Assembly: GCF_025421775.1 (NCBI RefSeq)
Contig: NZ_JAOEFX010000002.1
Span: 310,001 to 374,000, forward strand
Reading direction: 5' to 3'
From: Paenarthrobacter aurescens
Lineage (GTDB): Bacteria; Actinomycetota; Actinomycetes; Actinomycetales; Micrococcaceae
DNA length: 64,000 nucleotides
Shown: piece after piece, positions 8,133 through 16,767 of the stretch
Layout of the letters: each line of letters opens with the position of its first letter
Numbering within the stretch: position 1 is the stretch's first letter
Notes under the pieces: generated by a model
The model's database searches: none
Seen by the model: the letters and a program-made list of their open reading frames with translations, nothing else
Told to the model about the DNA's origin: nothing
Position numbers and translations under genes: made by a program

Positions 8133-8986
8133 TCCTCCAGCGGCTTCAGTGCGGGCTGGGACGAAGCATCGCGCACGGCGTCCGCGCCAACGGCGTTGGC
8201 CACAGCCAGTGCATGACCGTACTCAAGACCGGACTGGAGTGCCAGGACCAGGGCGGCGCAGAAGGCGTCTCCGGCTCCGATGGTGTTGGCAATGTCCGTG
8301 ACACGTACGGCCGGGGCCTCGGCGACCCGTTCGCCGTCGACGAAGATCGCCGAGCCGTCGCCACCGTACGTGACGGCAACCAAAGGCGCGTTGCGAAGGG
8401 CCGGGATCAGCTCATACTCAGTCTCGTTCACGATCACCAGGTCGCAACGCTCCAGGAGCTCGGGGATGATCGGTGCCGCCGGAGCAGCGTTCAACGCAAA
8501 GAATCCCTTGGCCCGCCGAGCGGCTTCCAACACCACGTCCTGGTCCACCTCGAGCTGGCAGAGCAGGGCCTCGTCGTCGCGGAAAGTGACGCCGTCCAGG
8601 GCCACCAAGCCGTTTGCGCCCGGGCACACCACAATCTGGTTCTCGCCCTCGCCGTCCACCAGCACCAGGGCCGTACCTGTGGCAGCGTCCACCTTGGCAA
8701 TGTCCTGGACGTCGACGCCGGCACCCGACATCGCGGTAATGAGGTTGAGGCCGGCGTCGTCCTGGCCTACTGCCCCCACCATGCGGGAGCTGCCCGCCAG
8801 CCGGGCCGCTGCCACGGCCTGGTTGGCGCCTTTGCCGCCGGGCTGCTGCCGGAGCACGCCGCCACCGACGGTTTCACCCGGCGAGGGGAGGCGGCCGGCG
8901 GTGGCCGTGACGTCGAGGTTGATGCTGCCCACCACGGTGAGCGAGGAGGACAAAATGGGCGCAGAAGACTGAACGGGAGTGCTCAT
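8078..8986 (-). CDS. rbsK: ribokinase (PfkB family)
   Basis: This 302-aa kinase phosphorylates ribose to ribose 5-phosphate. It shows the PfkB signatures GGKGANQAVAAARL near the N-terminus and NTIGAGDAFCAAL, with the catalytic Asp in GAGD, near the C-terminus. The ATG at 8986 follows AAAAGGA and is chosen over the frame start at 9211. It lies just downstream of the GntR gene on the same strand, divergent from the transporter and nucleoside hydrolase. Together they release ribose from ribonucleosides and activate it. Confidence 0.9.
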   Translation of the reverse strand: MSTPVQSSAPILSSSLTVVGSINLDVTATAGRLPSPGETVGGGVLRQQPGGKGANQAVAAARLAGSSRMVGAVGQDDAGLNLITAMSGAGVDVQDIAKVDAATGTALVLVDGEGENQIVVCPGANGLVALDGVTFRDDEALLCQLEVDQDVVLEAARRAKGFFALNAAPAAPIIPELLERCDLVIVNETEYELIPALRNAPLVAVTYGGDGSAIFVDGERVAEAPAVRVTDIANTIGAGDAFCAALVLALQSGLEYGHALAVANAVGADAVRDASSQPALKPLEDYVEATRLPDATSSAATK

Positions 8987-9033
8987 GGAAGGTCCTTTTC
9001 GGGCTAAATCAGTACAGGGAGACTGAGGGTGGC

Positions 9034-9807
9034 TCAGGAAGACTGGATGACGGAAAGATGGCCGGCCTTTGCGGCGACCAGGCATTTGGCAAGGTAAAAC
9101 GCCGATCCGTTCCGACGAACGTACTGGGTGAGAACCAGTACGGGATCGGACGGGCGAAGTCCCAGCAACTTTGCACGGCTGGGGCCGGCGGTGCTCAAGC
9201 TGATCTGGCATTCGCCGGGTCCAAGGTTCACGCCGGGAATTCCGTTCAGCACTTCGAGGAGCGTTGACGCGGAAAGTGTGGGAGCTTCCGCGGCTTCTGC
9301 GAGGGCCGTGGCCTCGGGGATACCCTGGGCCACGTTTTCCTGCAGGTGGGCCACAGGTTCGCCGTTCCGGATGAGCACGCTCTCCCAGAACCAGACGTCC
9401 TCGTCGGGCTCGACGCCGATGCCCGGCGCCACGAACTCGGAGGCCGGCTGCTTGATGGCGGCTACGCGTTTGACCTGGATGTCCTGGTCCGGCCCGCCGA
9501 GAAGCAGATCGAACGGGCGGATATGTTCTATGCCGATGCGGGGCAGTGAATCTGCCACGAAACGTCCAACTCCACGTCGTGCCCTGGTGAGGCCGTCTTC
9601 TTCGAGCAACATCAGCGCTTCCCGGATCACGGTGCGGCTGACGTCCATCATGGTGCCGAGCTCGGTCTCCGTGGGGAGCAGCGAACCGGGCGGCAGGATC
9701 TTGGTCCGGATTGCTTCGGCGATGCGGGAGTAGGCCGCGACGCGCAAGGGCTGCCCGGGCTGGGTAGCGATGGGTCGGGACAGGAACTGGACGGCGTTGT
9801 CGGTCAA
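9034..9807 (-). CDS. GntR-family regulator with UTRA domain (HutC type)
   Basis: This 257-aa regulator has an N-terminal winged helix at about residues 22-90 (YSRIAEAIRTKILPPGSLLP, TETELGTMMDVSRTVIREAL) followed by a UTRA ligand-binding domain. It sits between rbsK (same strand, 47 bases downstream) and a divergent MFS gene, so it probably controls both. In Corynebacterium glutamicum the equivalent uridine operon is, as I recall, controlled by a LacI-type protein (UriR). Here a GntR protein has taken that place. Confidence 0.88.
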   Translation of the reverse strand: MTDNAVQFLSRPIATQPGQPLRVAAYSRIAEAIRTKILPPGSLLPTETELGTMMDVSRTVIREALMLLEEDGLTRARRGVGRFVADSLPRIGIEHIRPFDLLLGGPDQDIQVKRVAAIKQPASEFVAPGIGVEPDEDVWFWESVLIRNGEPVAHLQENVAQGIPEATALAEAAEAPTLSASTLLEVLNGIPGVNLGPGECQISLSTAGPSRAKLLGLRPSDPVLVLTQYVRRNGSAFYLAKCLVAAKAGHLSVIQSS

Positions 9808-9860
9808 GGGTGCCTCACTTGAGATGGGTTACCGACACTGTACCGGAAGAGTGTGACAGG

Positions 9861-9892
9861 TTGCACAAGCTCGTAATACATGCTTGTATAAC
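9861..9892 (+). promoter_or_regulatory. nucleoside-transporter promoter with candidate GntR operator
   Basis: TTGCAC at 9861-9866 can serve as a -35 element, with the AT-rich TTGTATAAC at 9884-9892 as the -10 region. The perfect dyad ATACA-TGCT-TGTAT at 9876-9889 overlaps that -10 region, as expected for a repressor site. It lies between the divergent GntR and MFS genes. Confidence 0.5.
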
Positions 9893-9942
9893 AACTCACA
9901 TCTCGTGGCGCCGCCCTGCGCCCTCGGACAAAGGAGTTTGAT

Positions 9943-11385
9943 GTGAATATCCCCACCGCCACAGGCCAGCAGACGGAAGCCCCACAAGCCCCTGCCGCAA
10001 AGGCGAACGCGGACGAAGGCCGCTTCCAAGGCAAAGCCGCCGCACTGCTGATCACCACGCTGGTGCTTGCCGTGCTGGCCTTCCAGCTCAACGCCAGCAT
10101 GATCACCCCGGCGCTCCCGCACATCGGGTCCTTCTTCGGTGAGACCCCGGAAGCAGTGGCCCAGGTTCAGTCGATGTTCTTCCTGGCCGGCGCCATCTCC
10201 GGTCCTGTGATCGGGCGCTGGAGCGACTTCATCGGTCGCCGGAATGCACTCCTCCTGGTGCTGGCCATCATGGGTGCCGGCACTGTGCTCTGCATCTTCG
10301 CGCCCACCCTCCCGTTGCTGGTCACGGGCCGTTTCATGCAGGGTGTCTCCAGCGCCATCTTTGCGCTCTCCTACATCGTGCTCAACGAGTACTTGCCCGC
10401 CCGGCTTTTCGGCACGTCCATCGGCATCATCGCTGCCATCAACGGCGGTGTTGGCGGAGTGGACGGCTACTTCGGGGGCCTCATGGCTGAGACCCTGGGT
10501 TTCCAATCGATCTTTGTCGCCGTCCTGGTACTGGCCGCGATCGCCGTCGTCTGTGTCATCAAGGTGGTCCCGAGCGGAAAGTCCGCCGTCGCACCCGGCC
10601 GGATGGACTGGTGGGGCGCAGGTTCGCTGTCCGTGTTCCTGGTCTTCATCACGTACTTCGTCTCCACGGGTTCGTCCGCCGGGTGGACCTCACCTGCCGC
10701 ACTCGGCTTGCTCGCTGGCAGCATCGCGTCCTTCACGGCCTTCTGGCTCATTGAAAAGAAGCGCGAAACCCCGTTGGTAGCCGTCCATCACCTGCGTTCA
10801 CGCCAGGTCTGGCCGGTCATCGCCACCACGGTGCTGACGCTCGCGGGCATCTTCGCCATCATCAACTTCACCGTGGTGCTGCTGAGCCAGGACAAGGAAA
10901 ACGGCTTCGGGCTGACCGCCTCGGTGGCAGCACTGCTGTTCCTCACCCCTGCCGCGCTGATCGGTGTCTTCGCCGCTCCGCTGGCCGGCTGGATCGCCGA
11001 CCGACGCGGCTGGATCAAGACTGTCCGCGTGGGCACCGCCACCAGCCTGGCCTGCGCGATCGTCGCCGCACTGTTCGCCCACAACCAAATCGCGGTCCTC
11101 ATCGCCATCGCCGCGCTGGGTATCTTCTACAACGGCTTCTTCCTGACCGCCATCAACGGCCTGTCGGTGCTGCTCTCGCCCAAGGAAGCACCCGCCGCTT
11201 TGCCGGGCATCAACGGCGCCTCCTTCGGCATCGGGGCGAGCCTCGGCGTCGTGGTCGTGGCCCCGTTCGCGGGTCAGGGCACCGCAGCCGGGTACTCCAC
11301 GGCCCTCTGGATTTCGGTGTCCATCACGGCACTCGCCTTCATTGTCAGCCTGTTCATCGCCGCTCCCAAGGGCGAAAAGATCTAA
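9943..11385 (+). CDS. MFS transporter, probable ribonucleoside importer
   Basis: This 480-aa membrane protein has 12-14 predicted helices and the MFS loop motif GRWSDFIGRRNALL between helices 2 and 3, repeated as GWIADRRGWIKTV in the second half. It starts with GTG at 9943 after AAAGGAG; the ATG two bases before runs straight into a stop. Its neighbours (nucleoside hydrolase downstream, ribokinase and GntR divergent) match the gene set of the C. glutamicum uridine operon, in which UriT is an MFS importer. Import of nucleosides is therefore inferred from context. The protein family alone would also allow drug export. Confidence 0.8.
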   Translation: MNIPTATGQQTEAPQAPAAKANADEGRFQGKAAALLITTLVLAVLAFQLNASMITPALPHIGSFFGETPEAVAQVQSMFFLAGAISGPVIGRWSDFIGRRNALLLVLAIMGAGTVLCIFAPTLPLLVTGRFMQGVSSAIFALSYIVLNEYLPARLFGTSIGIIAAINGGVGGVDGYFGGLMAETLGFQSIFVAVLVLAAIAVVCVIKVVPSGKSAVAPGRMDWWGAGSLSVFLVFITYFVSTGSSAGWTSPAALGLLAGSIASFTAFWLIEKKRETPLVAVHHLRSRQVWPVIATTVLTLAGIFAIINFTVVLLSQDKENGFGLTASVAALLFLTPAALIGVFAAPLAGWIADRRGWIKTVRVGTATSLACAIVAALFAHNQIAVLIAIAALGIFYNGFFLTAINGLSVLLSPKEAPAALPGINGASFGIGASLGVVVVAPFAGQGTAAGYSTALWISVSITALAFIVSLFIAAPKGEKI

Positions 11386-11479
11386 CGCACGACGCCGGCA
11401 CGCGGCTCTGCGCGCCACGCACCCCAGCTACACCCCATCCCACGCACCAAGCAGCCCGCTACACCTGAAACGAGAGACC

Positions 11480-12493
11480 ATGACACTGCGCCCCATGACA
11501 ACGGGCACCGCCGCCCCCTTCTTCCTTGACTGCGATACCGGCATCGACGACGCTCTGGCCCTTGCCTACCTGCTGGCCTCCCCGCGGGCGGACCTCGTGG
11601 GCATCGGCACCGTGAGTGGCAACGTCAGCGCGGCCGGCGGCGCCAGGAACACCCTGGACCTGCTGAACCTGGCCGGCCACCCGGACATCCCCGTGGCGAT
11701 CGGTGCGCACGATCCGCAGGTGGGTACCTTCCACGGCGGGGCCCCGCACGTCCACGGCGACAACGGCATCGGCGGCGTGGACCTGGCTCCTTCCGATCGC
11801 GAACCGGTCGAAGCCACGGCTGCGGAACTCCTTGTCCAATTGGCCCACCAGTACGCGGGGGAATTGCGGCTGGTGGCCATCGGTCCGCTGACCAACATCG
11901 CAGAAGCCCTTCGCCTGGAGCCCAAGCTGCCTGAGCTGATCGCCGACGTCACCATCATGGGCGGCGCAGCGCTGGCACCAGGGAACATTACTCCCGTGGC
12001 TGAGGCCAACATCGCCAACGACCCCGAAGCCGCAGCCGAAGTCCTGGCCGCCGATTGGAACGTGACACTGGTACCCCTGGATGTCACCATGACCAATGTC
12101 CTGGAGGAGAACCACCGCCAGGAACTGCTGGCCACGGAGCACCCGGTCTCGCAGGCGCTTGGGGAAATGCTGGGCTACTACTTCGGCTTCTACGTGGACA
12201 TCTTCGGGCGCGCTTGCTCGGCGATGCATGATCCGCTGGCGGCAGCCATTGCGGTCAGGGGAGTGGAGCTCACCCTGGCTCCGACCGTCCGCGTCCAGGT
12301 GGACACCACCGATGGACCCGGCCGTGGCCAGACGGTCTGCGATCTCCGGGGCCAGTACGCCGGCTTCCCGAAGCAGCGCGGTGCACGTTGTCGCGTAGTA
12401 CTCGAAATCGGCGAGGACTTCGCACCGCACCTGCTGGGTACTTTGCAGGCGGCCTGGCTTTCCGAGGAGCAGGAGACTGTGCCCGTCGCCTGA
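11480..12493 (+). CDS. inosine/uridine-preferring nucleoside hydrolase
   Basis: This 337-aa enzyme cleaves ribonucleosides to base and ribose. The calcium-binding DxDxxxDD motif is complete: FLDCDTGIDDALAL with D17, D19, D23 and D24. The VTIMGGAALAPGNITPVAEANI block and a C-terminal H-D (AMHDPLAA) are typical of the family. The frame opens further upstream, but the ATG at 11480 gives the family N-terminus and follows GAGAG. It lies 94 bases after the MFS gene. Ribose made here would be phosphorylated by the divergent ribokinase. Confidence 0.92.
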   Translation: MTLRPMTTGTAAPFFLDCDTGIDDALALAYLLASPRADLVGIGTVSGNVSAAGGARNTLDLLNLAGHPDIPVAIGAHDPQVGTFHGGAPHVHGDNGIGGVDLAPSDREPVEATAAELLVQLAHQYAGELRLVAIGPLTNIAEALRLEPKLPELIADVTIMGGAALAPGNITPVAEANIANDPEAAAEVLAADWNVTLVPLDVTMTNVLEENHRQELLATEHPVSQALGEMLGYYFGFYVDIFGRACSAMHDPLAAAIAVRGVELTLAPTVRVQVDTTDGPGRGQTVCDLRGQYAGFPKQRGARCRVVLEIGEDFAPHLLGTLQAAWLSEEQETVPVA

Positions 12494-12514
12494 CGGGCGG
12501 GAGACTGAGGTATC

Positions 12515-12549
12515 GACGACGACGGCGGCAGGTGCCCGCCGTCGTCGTC
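12515..12549. terminator. bidirectional stem-loop between convergent genes
   Basis: Perfect 14-bp arms (GACGACGACGGCGG at 12515-12528 and its complement at 12536-12549) enclose a 7-base loop. The hairpin lies between the stops of the nucleoside hydrolase and the convergent ArsR-SRPBCC gene. The U-tract is poor on both strands. Confidence 0.6.
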
Positions 12550-12563
12550 CGCGTTTAAGTCTC

Positions 12564-13316
12564 CTATGCGTACATGAGCGAGCCGGGTGTGGTGAGCTTC
12601 TCCCCGGTCTCCAGCCAGGTCTTGAGGCCGGAGAGAATCATCGGCCAGCCGCCGTAGAGCTGGTCGTTGGCGCCTTCGCGGAGTTGATCGTGCGTGACGG
12701 TGAGGTGGCATGAGCCGCCCACGGGTTCGATCTCCCACGTGATGCGCGACGTGCCTTCGGCCTTCACGTCCTCGCCCCACAGTGCCCGCATGGTCTGGAC
12801 CAGCCGGCGTGGGGGATCGACTTCGATGTTCTCGCCTTCACCGAGCGGGGCGTCCGCTTTGACGTTGTGCATTTCGAATCGGCTGCCCGGCGTCCAGTCC
12901 GACGTAAAGGTGTTTCCGAACTGGTACTGGCTGCGGATATCGCTGTTGGTGATTGCTTCCCACAGCCGTTCCGGAGTGGTCTTGATGTAAATCTCGAAGA
13001 TCTTTTCCATGGGACTTTCCAATCTGGATTTGAGGTCGCTGAGGGCAGCGGCCCATGGTTCTGCGTATTTACTCACCCAACGATCGTGGATAAGGCGGAT
13101 GGGAACCGGGTTCAGGAAGTGCAGCTTCTCGCGCCCCCGACGGCGGGTGACCACCAATCCTGCATCCTCCAGCAGCTTGAGGTGCTTGGCGATGCCGAAA
13201 CGGGTCATCTCGAACCGGGCCCCGAGGGCTGTGGCGGATTGGCCATCCTCGCGGAACAGCTCATCGAGCAGTTCCCTGCGGGTTGGGTCAGCCAAGGCCT
13301 TGAACACGGCGTCCAT
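12564..13316 (-). CDS. ArsR-type HTH fused to SRPBCC/AHSA1 domain
   Basis: This 250-aa protein joins two domains usually found as neighbouring genes. Residues 1-95 are an ArsR winged helix (MDAVFKALADPTRRELLDEL, ATALGARFEMTRFGIAKHLK, LLEDAGLVVTRRRGREKLHF). Residues about 110-250 are an SRPBCC (AHSA1) ligand-binding domain (IYIKTTPERLWEAITNSD, SRITWEIEPVGGSCHLTVTH). The fusion is common in actinobacteria and suggests a ligand-responsive repressor, although no ligand is known. The ATG at 13316 directly follows a consensus promoter, so the message may be leaderless. Confidence 0.9.
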   Translation of the reverse strand: MDAVFKALADPTRRELLDELFREDGQSATALGARFEMTRFGIAKHLKLLEDAGLVVTRRRGREKLHFLNPVPIRLIHDRWVSKYAEPWAAALSDLKSRLESPMEKIFEIYIKTTPERLWEAITNSDIRSQYQFGNTFTSDWTPGSRFEMHNVKADAPLGEGENIEVDPPRRLVQTMRALWGEDVKAEGTSRITWEIEPVGGSCHLTVTHDQLREGANDQLYGGWPMILSGLKTWLETGEKLTTPGSLMYA

Positions 13317-13322
13317 GGGTTC

Positions 13323-13352
13323 AGGATAGGTGACCGATTGGTCACGTGTCAA
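13323..13352 (-). promoter_or_regulatory. promoter and operator of the ArsR-SRPBCC gene
   Basis: On the minus strand TTGACA (13352-13347) and TATCCT (13328-13323) are 18 bases apart. The spacer holds the perfect dyad GTGACC-AATC-GGTCAC (13345-13330). Transcription would start at about the ATG, giving a leaderless mRNA. An operator that exactly fills the spacer is strong evidence for autorepression. Confidence 0.75.
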
Positions 13353-13711
13353 CGGGTTGGACGTTCCCCGGTGAGATCGCCGGAACGCTGCGGGGTCGCC
13401 CGTCCTGGCCGGCGTTCCCGCATGATTCCCGCGCACCCGGCGCGGCTGGGGCCCTGGAATAGTCGTTCCGATAGTTTCCATGAACACTCGGAAAGTTAAC
13501 GTCATCTCGGGGCTAAATCAGGTACGGATACAGGGAAGTCAGGCTCCGAAAGTCCAGAATTCGCCTATCAATCCGGGGATTTCAGCGTCAGAAGTTACTC
13601 ACGAGTTTCCGATACTCATCTGTTGTTATTGCGTAAACTTTACGATAGTTTCTCTCTGTGATGTGCGTCGCACTGCAGATCAGGGCGACGAAGGCCGAGT
13701 GAAGGACAACG
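13353..13711. promoter_or_regulatory. control region of the beta-galactoside operon
   Basis: These 359 bases hold no gene I can support. CGATAGTTTC occurs twice exactly (13469-13478 and 13643-13652). A perfect 13-bp palindrome CGTAAACTTTACG lies at 13632-13644, 67 bases before the GH42 start. TTTCC and GGAAA half-sites at about 13475-13479 and 13490-13494 form a further loose dyad. These resemble the sites around the LacI-linked locus at 28.7-31.7 kb. Confidence 0.55.
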
Positions 13712-15787
13712 ATGACCATCCACCCTGAGGACTTGCGGGCTGCAGAGGCGCGGCTGCAGCAACTGCACCAACGAATAGGCGGCATTGCCTACGGCGGCGA
13801 TTACAACCCCGAGCAGTGGCCGCGCGAAGTGTGGCTTGAGGACGCCAAACTCATGCAGCAAGCCGGTGTGAACCTCGTGACGCTGGCCGTGTTCTCCTGG
13901 AGCCGGCTGGAAACCAGTGATGGCGTCTTCGACTTCAGCTGGCTGGACGACGTCATGGATCTGATGCATGGGCACGGCATCGGCGTGGACCTGGCAACAC
14001 CGGACGCTGTCCCTCCGGCCTGGCTGGTGGAGCAGCACCCGGACATCATGCCGGAACGCCCCGACGGCAGCATCTTTGGATTCGGATCGCGGCAACACTT
14101 CGACGTTTCCCACCCGGTGTACCGCGCCAAGTCGCTGGCCCTCGCGGAAAAGATGGGGGAGCGCTACGCCAGCCATCCCGCACTGCGCATGTGGCACGTG
14201 GGCAACGAATACGGTCCCACGTCCTATGGCCCGTGGGCTGAGAAGGCATTCCGGGAGTGGCTGCAGCGGAAGTACTCCACGCTGGAGGAACTGAACGAGG
14301 CCTGGAGCACGGCAGTGTGGGGCCAGCTGTATTCGGACTGGAACCAGGTTCGCGTTCCGGCCCAGCCGCGGACTTGGTCCAACCCTTCCCGTCGCCTGGA
14401 CTTTCACCGCTTCACCTCGGACAGCATGCTGGAGCACTTCAAGGCGGAGCGTGACATCCTCCGCCGGCACAGCCCGGACCTGCCGATCGTCACCAACTTC
14501 ATGCGCTTCTACAAGACCAACGACTACTGGGCATGGGCGGCCGAAGAAGACGCCGCCGCGCTGGACATCTACCCGGACCCGCGCGAGGAAGACGCGCACA
14601 TCGCTGCTGCGCTGAACTTCGACCTCATGCGTTCACTCCGCCACGGCCAACCGTGGATGGTGATGGAGCAGGCCACCGGCGCGGTCAGCCAATGGTCCGT
14701 CAACGTCTCCAAGCTTCCGGGCAAGATGCGGCTCGGTTCGTATCAGGCCATTGCCCAGGGCGCCGACTCGATCCTGTTCTTCCAATGGCGCCAAGCCAAG
14801 GGCGGGACTGAGCGTTACCACTCGGCTATGGTGAACCACGCAGGTCCCAACACACGCATCTTCCGTGAGGTGTGTGAGCTGGGACAGGAACTGAAGTCCT
14901 TGGATGACCTGACCGGGACCCGCTCTGCGGCCAAAGTTGCCATCGTGTTCGACTGGGACTGCTGGTGGGCGCTGGAGTTGGGCAACTCGCCCCGCTCGGA
15001 CCTCAACTACGCCCAGGAGGTCCTGCGCTTCTACCGCCCGCTTTTCGACGCCAACATCACGGTCGATTTCGTCAATGCCAACAGCGACCTGTCCGGTTAC
15101 AACCTGGTGATTTTGCCGGCGTCGTATCTCCTGACGGATGCCGCCGCGGTGCGGGTGGAAAACTACGTGTCCAACGGCGGGCGGGTGGTGGTCTCCTACC
15201 TTTCCGGGATCGTGGACCAGGACAACACCATCCGCCTTGGTGGCTACCCGGGTGCTTTGCGGAAAGTCCTCGGGGCGTGGAGCGAAGAGATGCATCCGCT
15301 CGCCGGAGAGGGCGAGCAAGTGAAACTTTCAACGCTCGACGGCGGCACCTCCTCGGCGAGCTACTGGACTGAGCATCTGCACGCCGAAACGGCGGAGGTA
15401 CTGGCCAGCTACTCTTCCGGCCGCCTGGCAGGCACACCAGCGGTGACCCGCAATTCCTTTGGTCTGGGCGCCGCGATGTACCTGTCGGCGCGCGTCGACG
15501 AGGACCTCCTCAACCAGTTCCTTGACGACGAACTCCGGACCGCAGGTGTGGAGCCGGAACTGACGGCACCTACGGGAGTCCAGGTCCGCCGTCGTACTGG
15601 CACCAGCGCTGACGGTACCCCCAAAAGCTTCCTCATGGTGCTCAACCACAACGACGCGCCCGCCAGCGTGGACGTCGTCGACGGCGGCATGGACCGGATC
15701 AGCGGACGCCCGGTCACCGGGCCGGTTGAGCTCCCTGCGAACGGCGTCCTGATTCTCGACGAAACTGTGGAACGGGCGGCGGACTGA
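13712..15787 (+). CDS. beta-galactosidase, glycoside hydrolase family 42
   Basis: This 691-aa enzyme cleaves terminal beta-galactosides. The GH42 catalytic pair is visible: the acid/base E166 in MWHVGNEYG and the nucleophile E319 in PWMVMEQATG. The N-terminal barrel begins GGIAYGGDYNPEQWP, also diagnostic. A trimerisation/Rossmann-like domain follows from about residue 400 (KVAIVFDWDCWWAL), then a small C-terminal beta domain. There is no signal peptide, so it acts inside the cell on imported oligosaccharides. The ATG follows AAGGA, and the stop overlaps the next start by one base. Confidence 0.93.
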   Translation: MTIHPEDLRAAEARLQQLHQRIGGIAYGGDYNPEQWPREVWLEDAKLMQQAGVNLVTLAVFSWSRLETSDGVFDFSWLDDVMDLMHGHGIGVDLATPDAVPPAWLVEQHPDIMPERPDGSIFGFGSRQHFDVSHPVYRAKSLALAEKMGERYASHPALRMWHVGNEYGPTSYGPWAEKAFREWLQRKYSTLEELNEAWSTAVWGQLYSDWNQVRVPAQPRTWSNPSRRLDFHRFTSDSMLEHFKAERDILRRHSPDLPIVTNFMRFYKTNDYWAWAAEEDAAALDIYPDPREEDAHIAAALNFDLMRSLRHGQPWMVMEQATGAVSQWSVNVSKLPGKMRLGSYQAIAQGADSILFFQWRQAKGGTERYHSAMVNHAGPNTRIFREVCELGQELKSLDDLTGTRSAAKVAIVFDWDCWWALELGNSPRSDLNYAQEVLRFYRPLFDANITVDFVNANSDLSGYNLVILPASYLLTDAAAVRVENYVSNGGRVVVSYLSGIVDQDNTIRLGGYPGALRKVLGAWSEEMHPLAGEGEQVKLSTLDGGTSSASYWTEHLHAETAEVLASYSSGRLAGTPAVTRNSFGLGAAMYLSARVDEDLLNQFLDDELRTAGVEPELTAPTGVQVRRRTGTSADGTPKSFLMVLNHNDAPASVDVVDGGMDRISGRPVTGPVELPANGVLILDETVERAAD

Positions 15788-16767
15788 TGGCACTACGACT
15801 GGACGTTCCGCCCAAAGCGGTCGCGGGCCCCGAACCAGGCTCGGCAAAGAAGCGGCGCGACAAGCCTGGAAGCTGGAAGCTGGCCATCAAACGCGACTGG
15901 CGTTTGTACACGCTGGTGGCCCTGCCCCTGCTGTATCTCCTGATCTTCAGGTACTTGCCGATGGCGGGCAACGTGATCGCCTTCCGCCAGTTCCAGCCCG
16001 GCGGCAGTATCTTCGGCGAGAAGTGGGTTGGCCTCAAGTACGTCACCCTGTTCATCAATGATCCCAGCTTCTGGCAGGCGTTCCAGAACACCATCATCCT
16101 GGGTGTCCTGACCCTGGTGTTCTGCTTCCCGATGCCCATCATCTTCGCGCTTCTGCTCAACGAGCTGAGGTCGCAGAAGTTCAAGAAATTCGTGCAGACG
16201 GTGGCCTACCTGCCGCACTTCATGTCCGTGGTGATCATCGCCGGCATGATCCTGCAGAACTTCTCCATGAACGGCACCGTGAACCAGATCGCGGAATCCC
16301 TGTTCGGCACCACCGTGAACTTCACACAGGATCCGGGCTGGTTCCGGCCCATGTACATCAGCTCCGAGGTGTGGCAGACCATGGGCTGGGGCGCCATCCT
16401 CTACCTCGCCGCGCTGACGCGGGTGGACGAGTCACTCTATGAGGCCGCACGGATCGATGGCGCCAACCGCTGGCAGCAGACCTGGCACGTGACCCTTCCA
16501 GCCATTCGCCCCACCATCATCACGCTGCTGATCCTGAACATCGGCACGTTCATGGCGGTGGGCTTCGAAAAGATCCTGCTCATCTACAACCCGCTCAACT
16601 ACGCAACCTCAGACGTCATCTCCACCTACCTGTACCGGGTGGGCCTGGAATCCAGCAACTTCAGCTATGCGGCCGCCATCGGAATGTTCGAATCCGTCAT
16701 TGGCCTCACGTTGATCCTCTCAGCGAACGCGATCTCCAAGCGCGTCGCAGGAACGAGCCTGTGGTGA
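15787..16767 (+). CDS. sugar ABC transporter permease, LplB type
   Basis: This 326-aa inner-membrane permease has about six helices. The first (LYTLVALPLLYLLIFRYLP) follows a basic N-terminus. The EAA loop that docks the ATPase is visible as YEAARIDGANRWQQTWHVTLP. It belongs to the LplB/YtcP-type family that works with lipoprotein oligosaccharide binding proteins. No ATPase gene is in the operon, so a shared MsiK-like ATPase elsewhere is likely. The gene overlaps its neighbours on both sides. Confidence 0.9.
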   Translation: MALRLDVPPKAVAGPEPGSAKKRRDKPGSWKLAIKRDWRLYTLVALPLLYLLIFRYLPMAGNVIAFRQFQPGGSIFGEKWVGLKYVTLFINDPSFWQAFQNTIILGVLTLVFCFPMPIIFALLLNELRSQKFKKFVQTVAYLPHFMSVVIIAGMILQNFSMNGTVNQIAESLFGTTVNFTQDPGWFRPMYISSEVWQTMGWGAILYLAALTRVDESLYEAARIDGANRWQQTWHVTLPAIRPTIITLLILNIGTFMAVGFEKILLIYNPLNYATSDVISTYLYRVGLESSNFSYAAAIGMFESVIGLTLILSANAISKRVAGTSLW

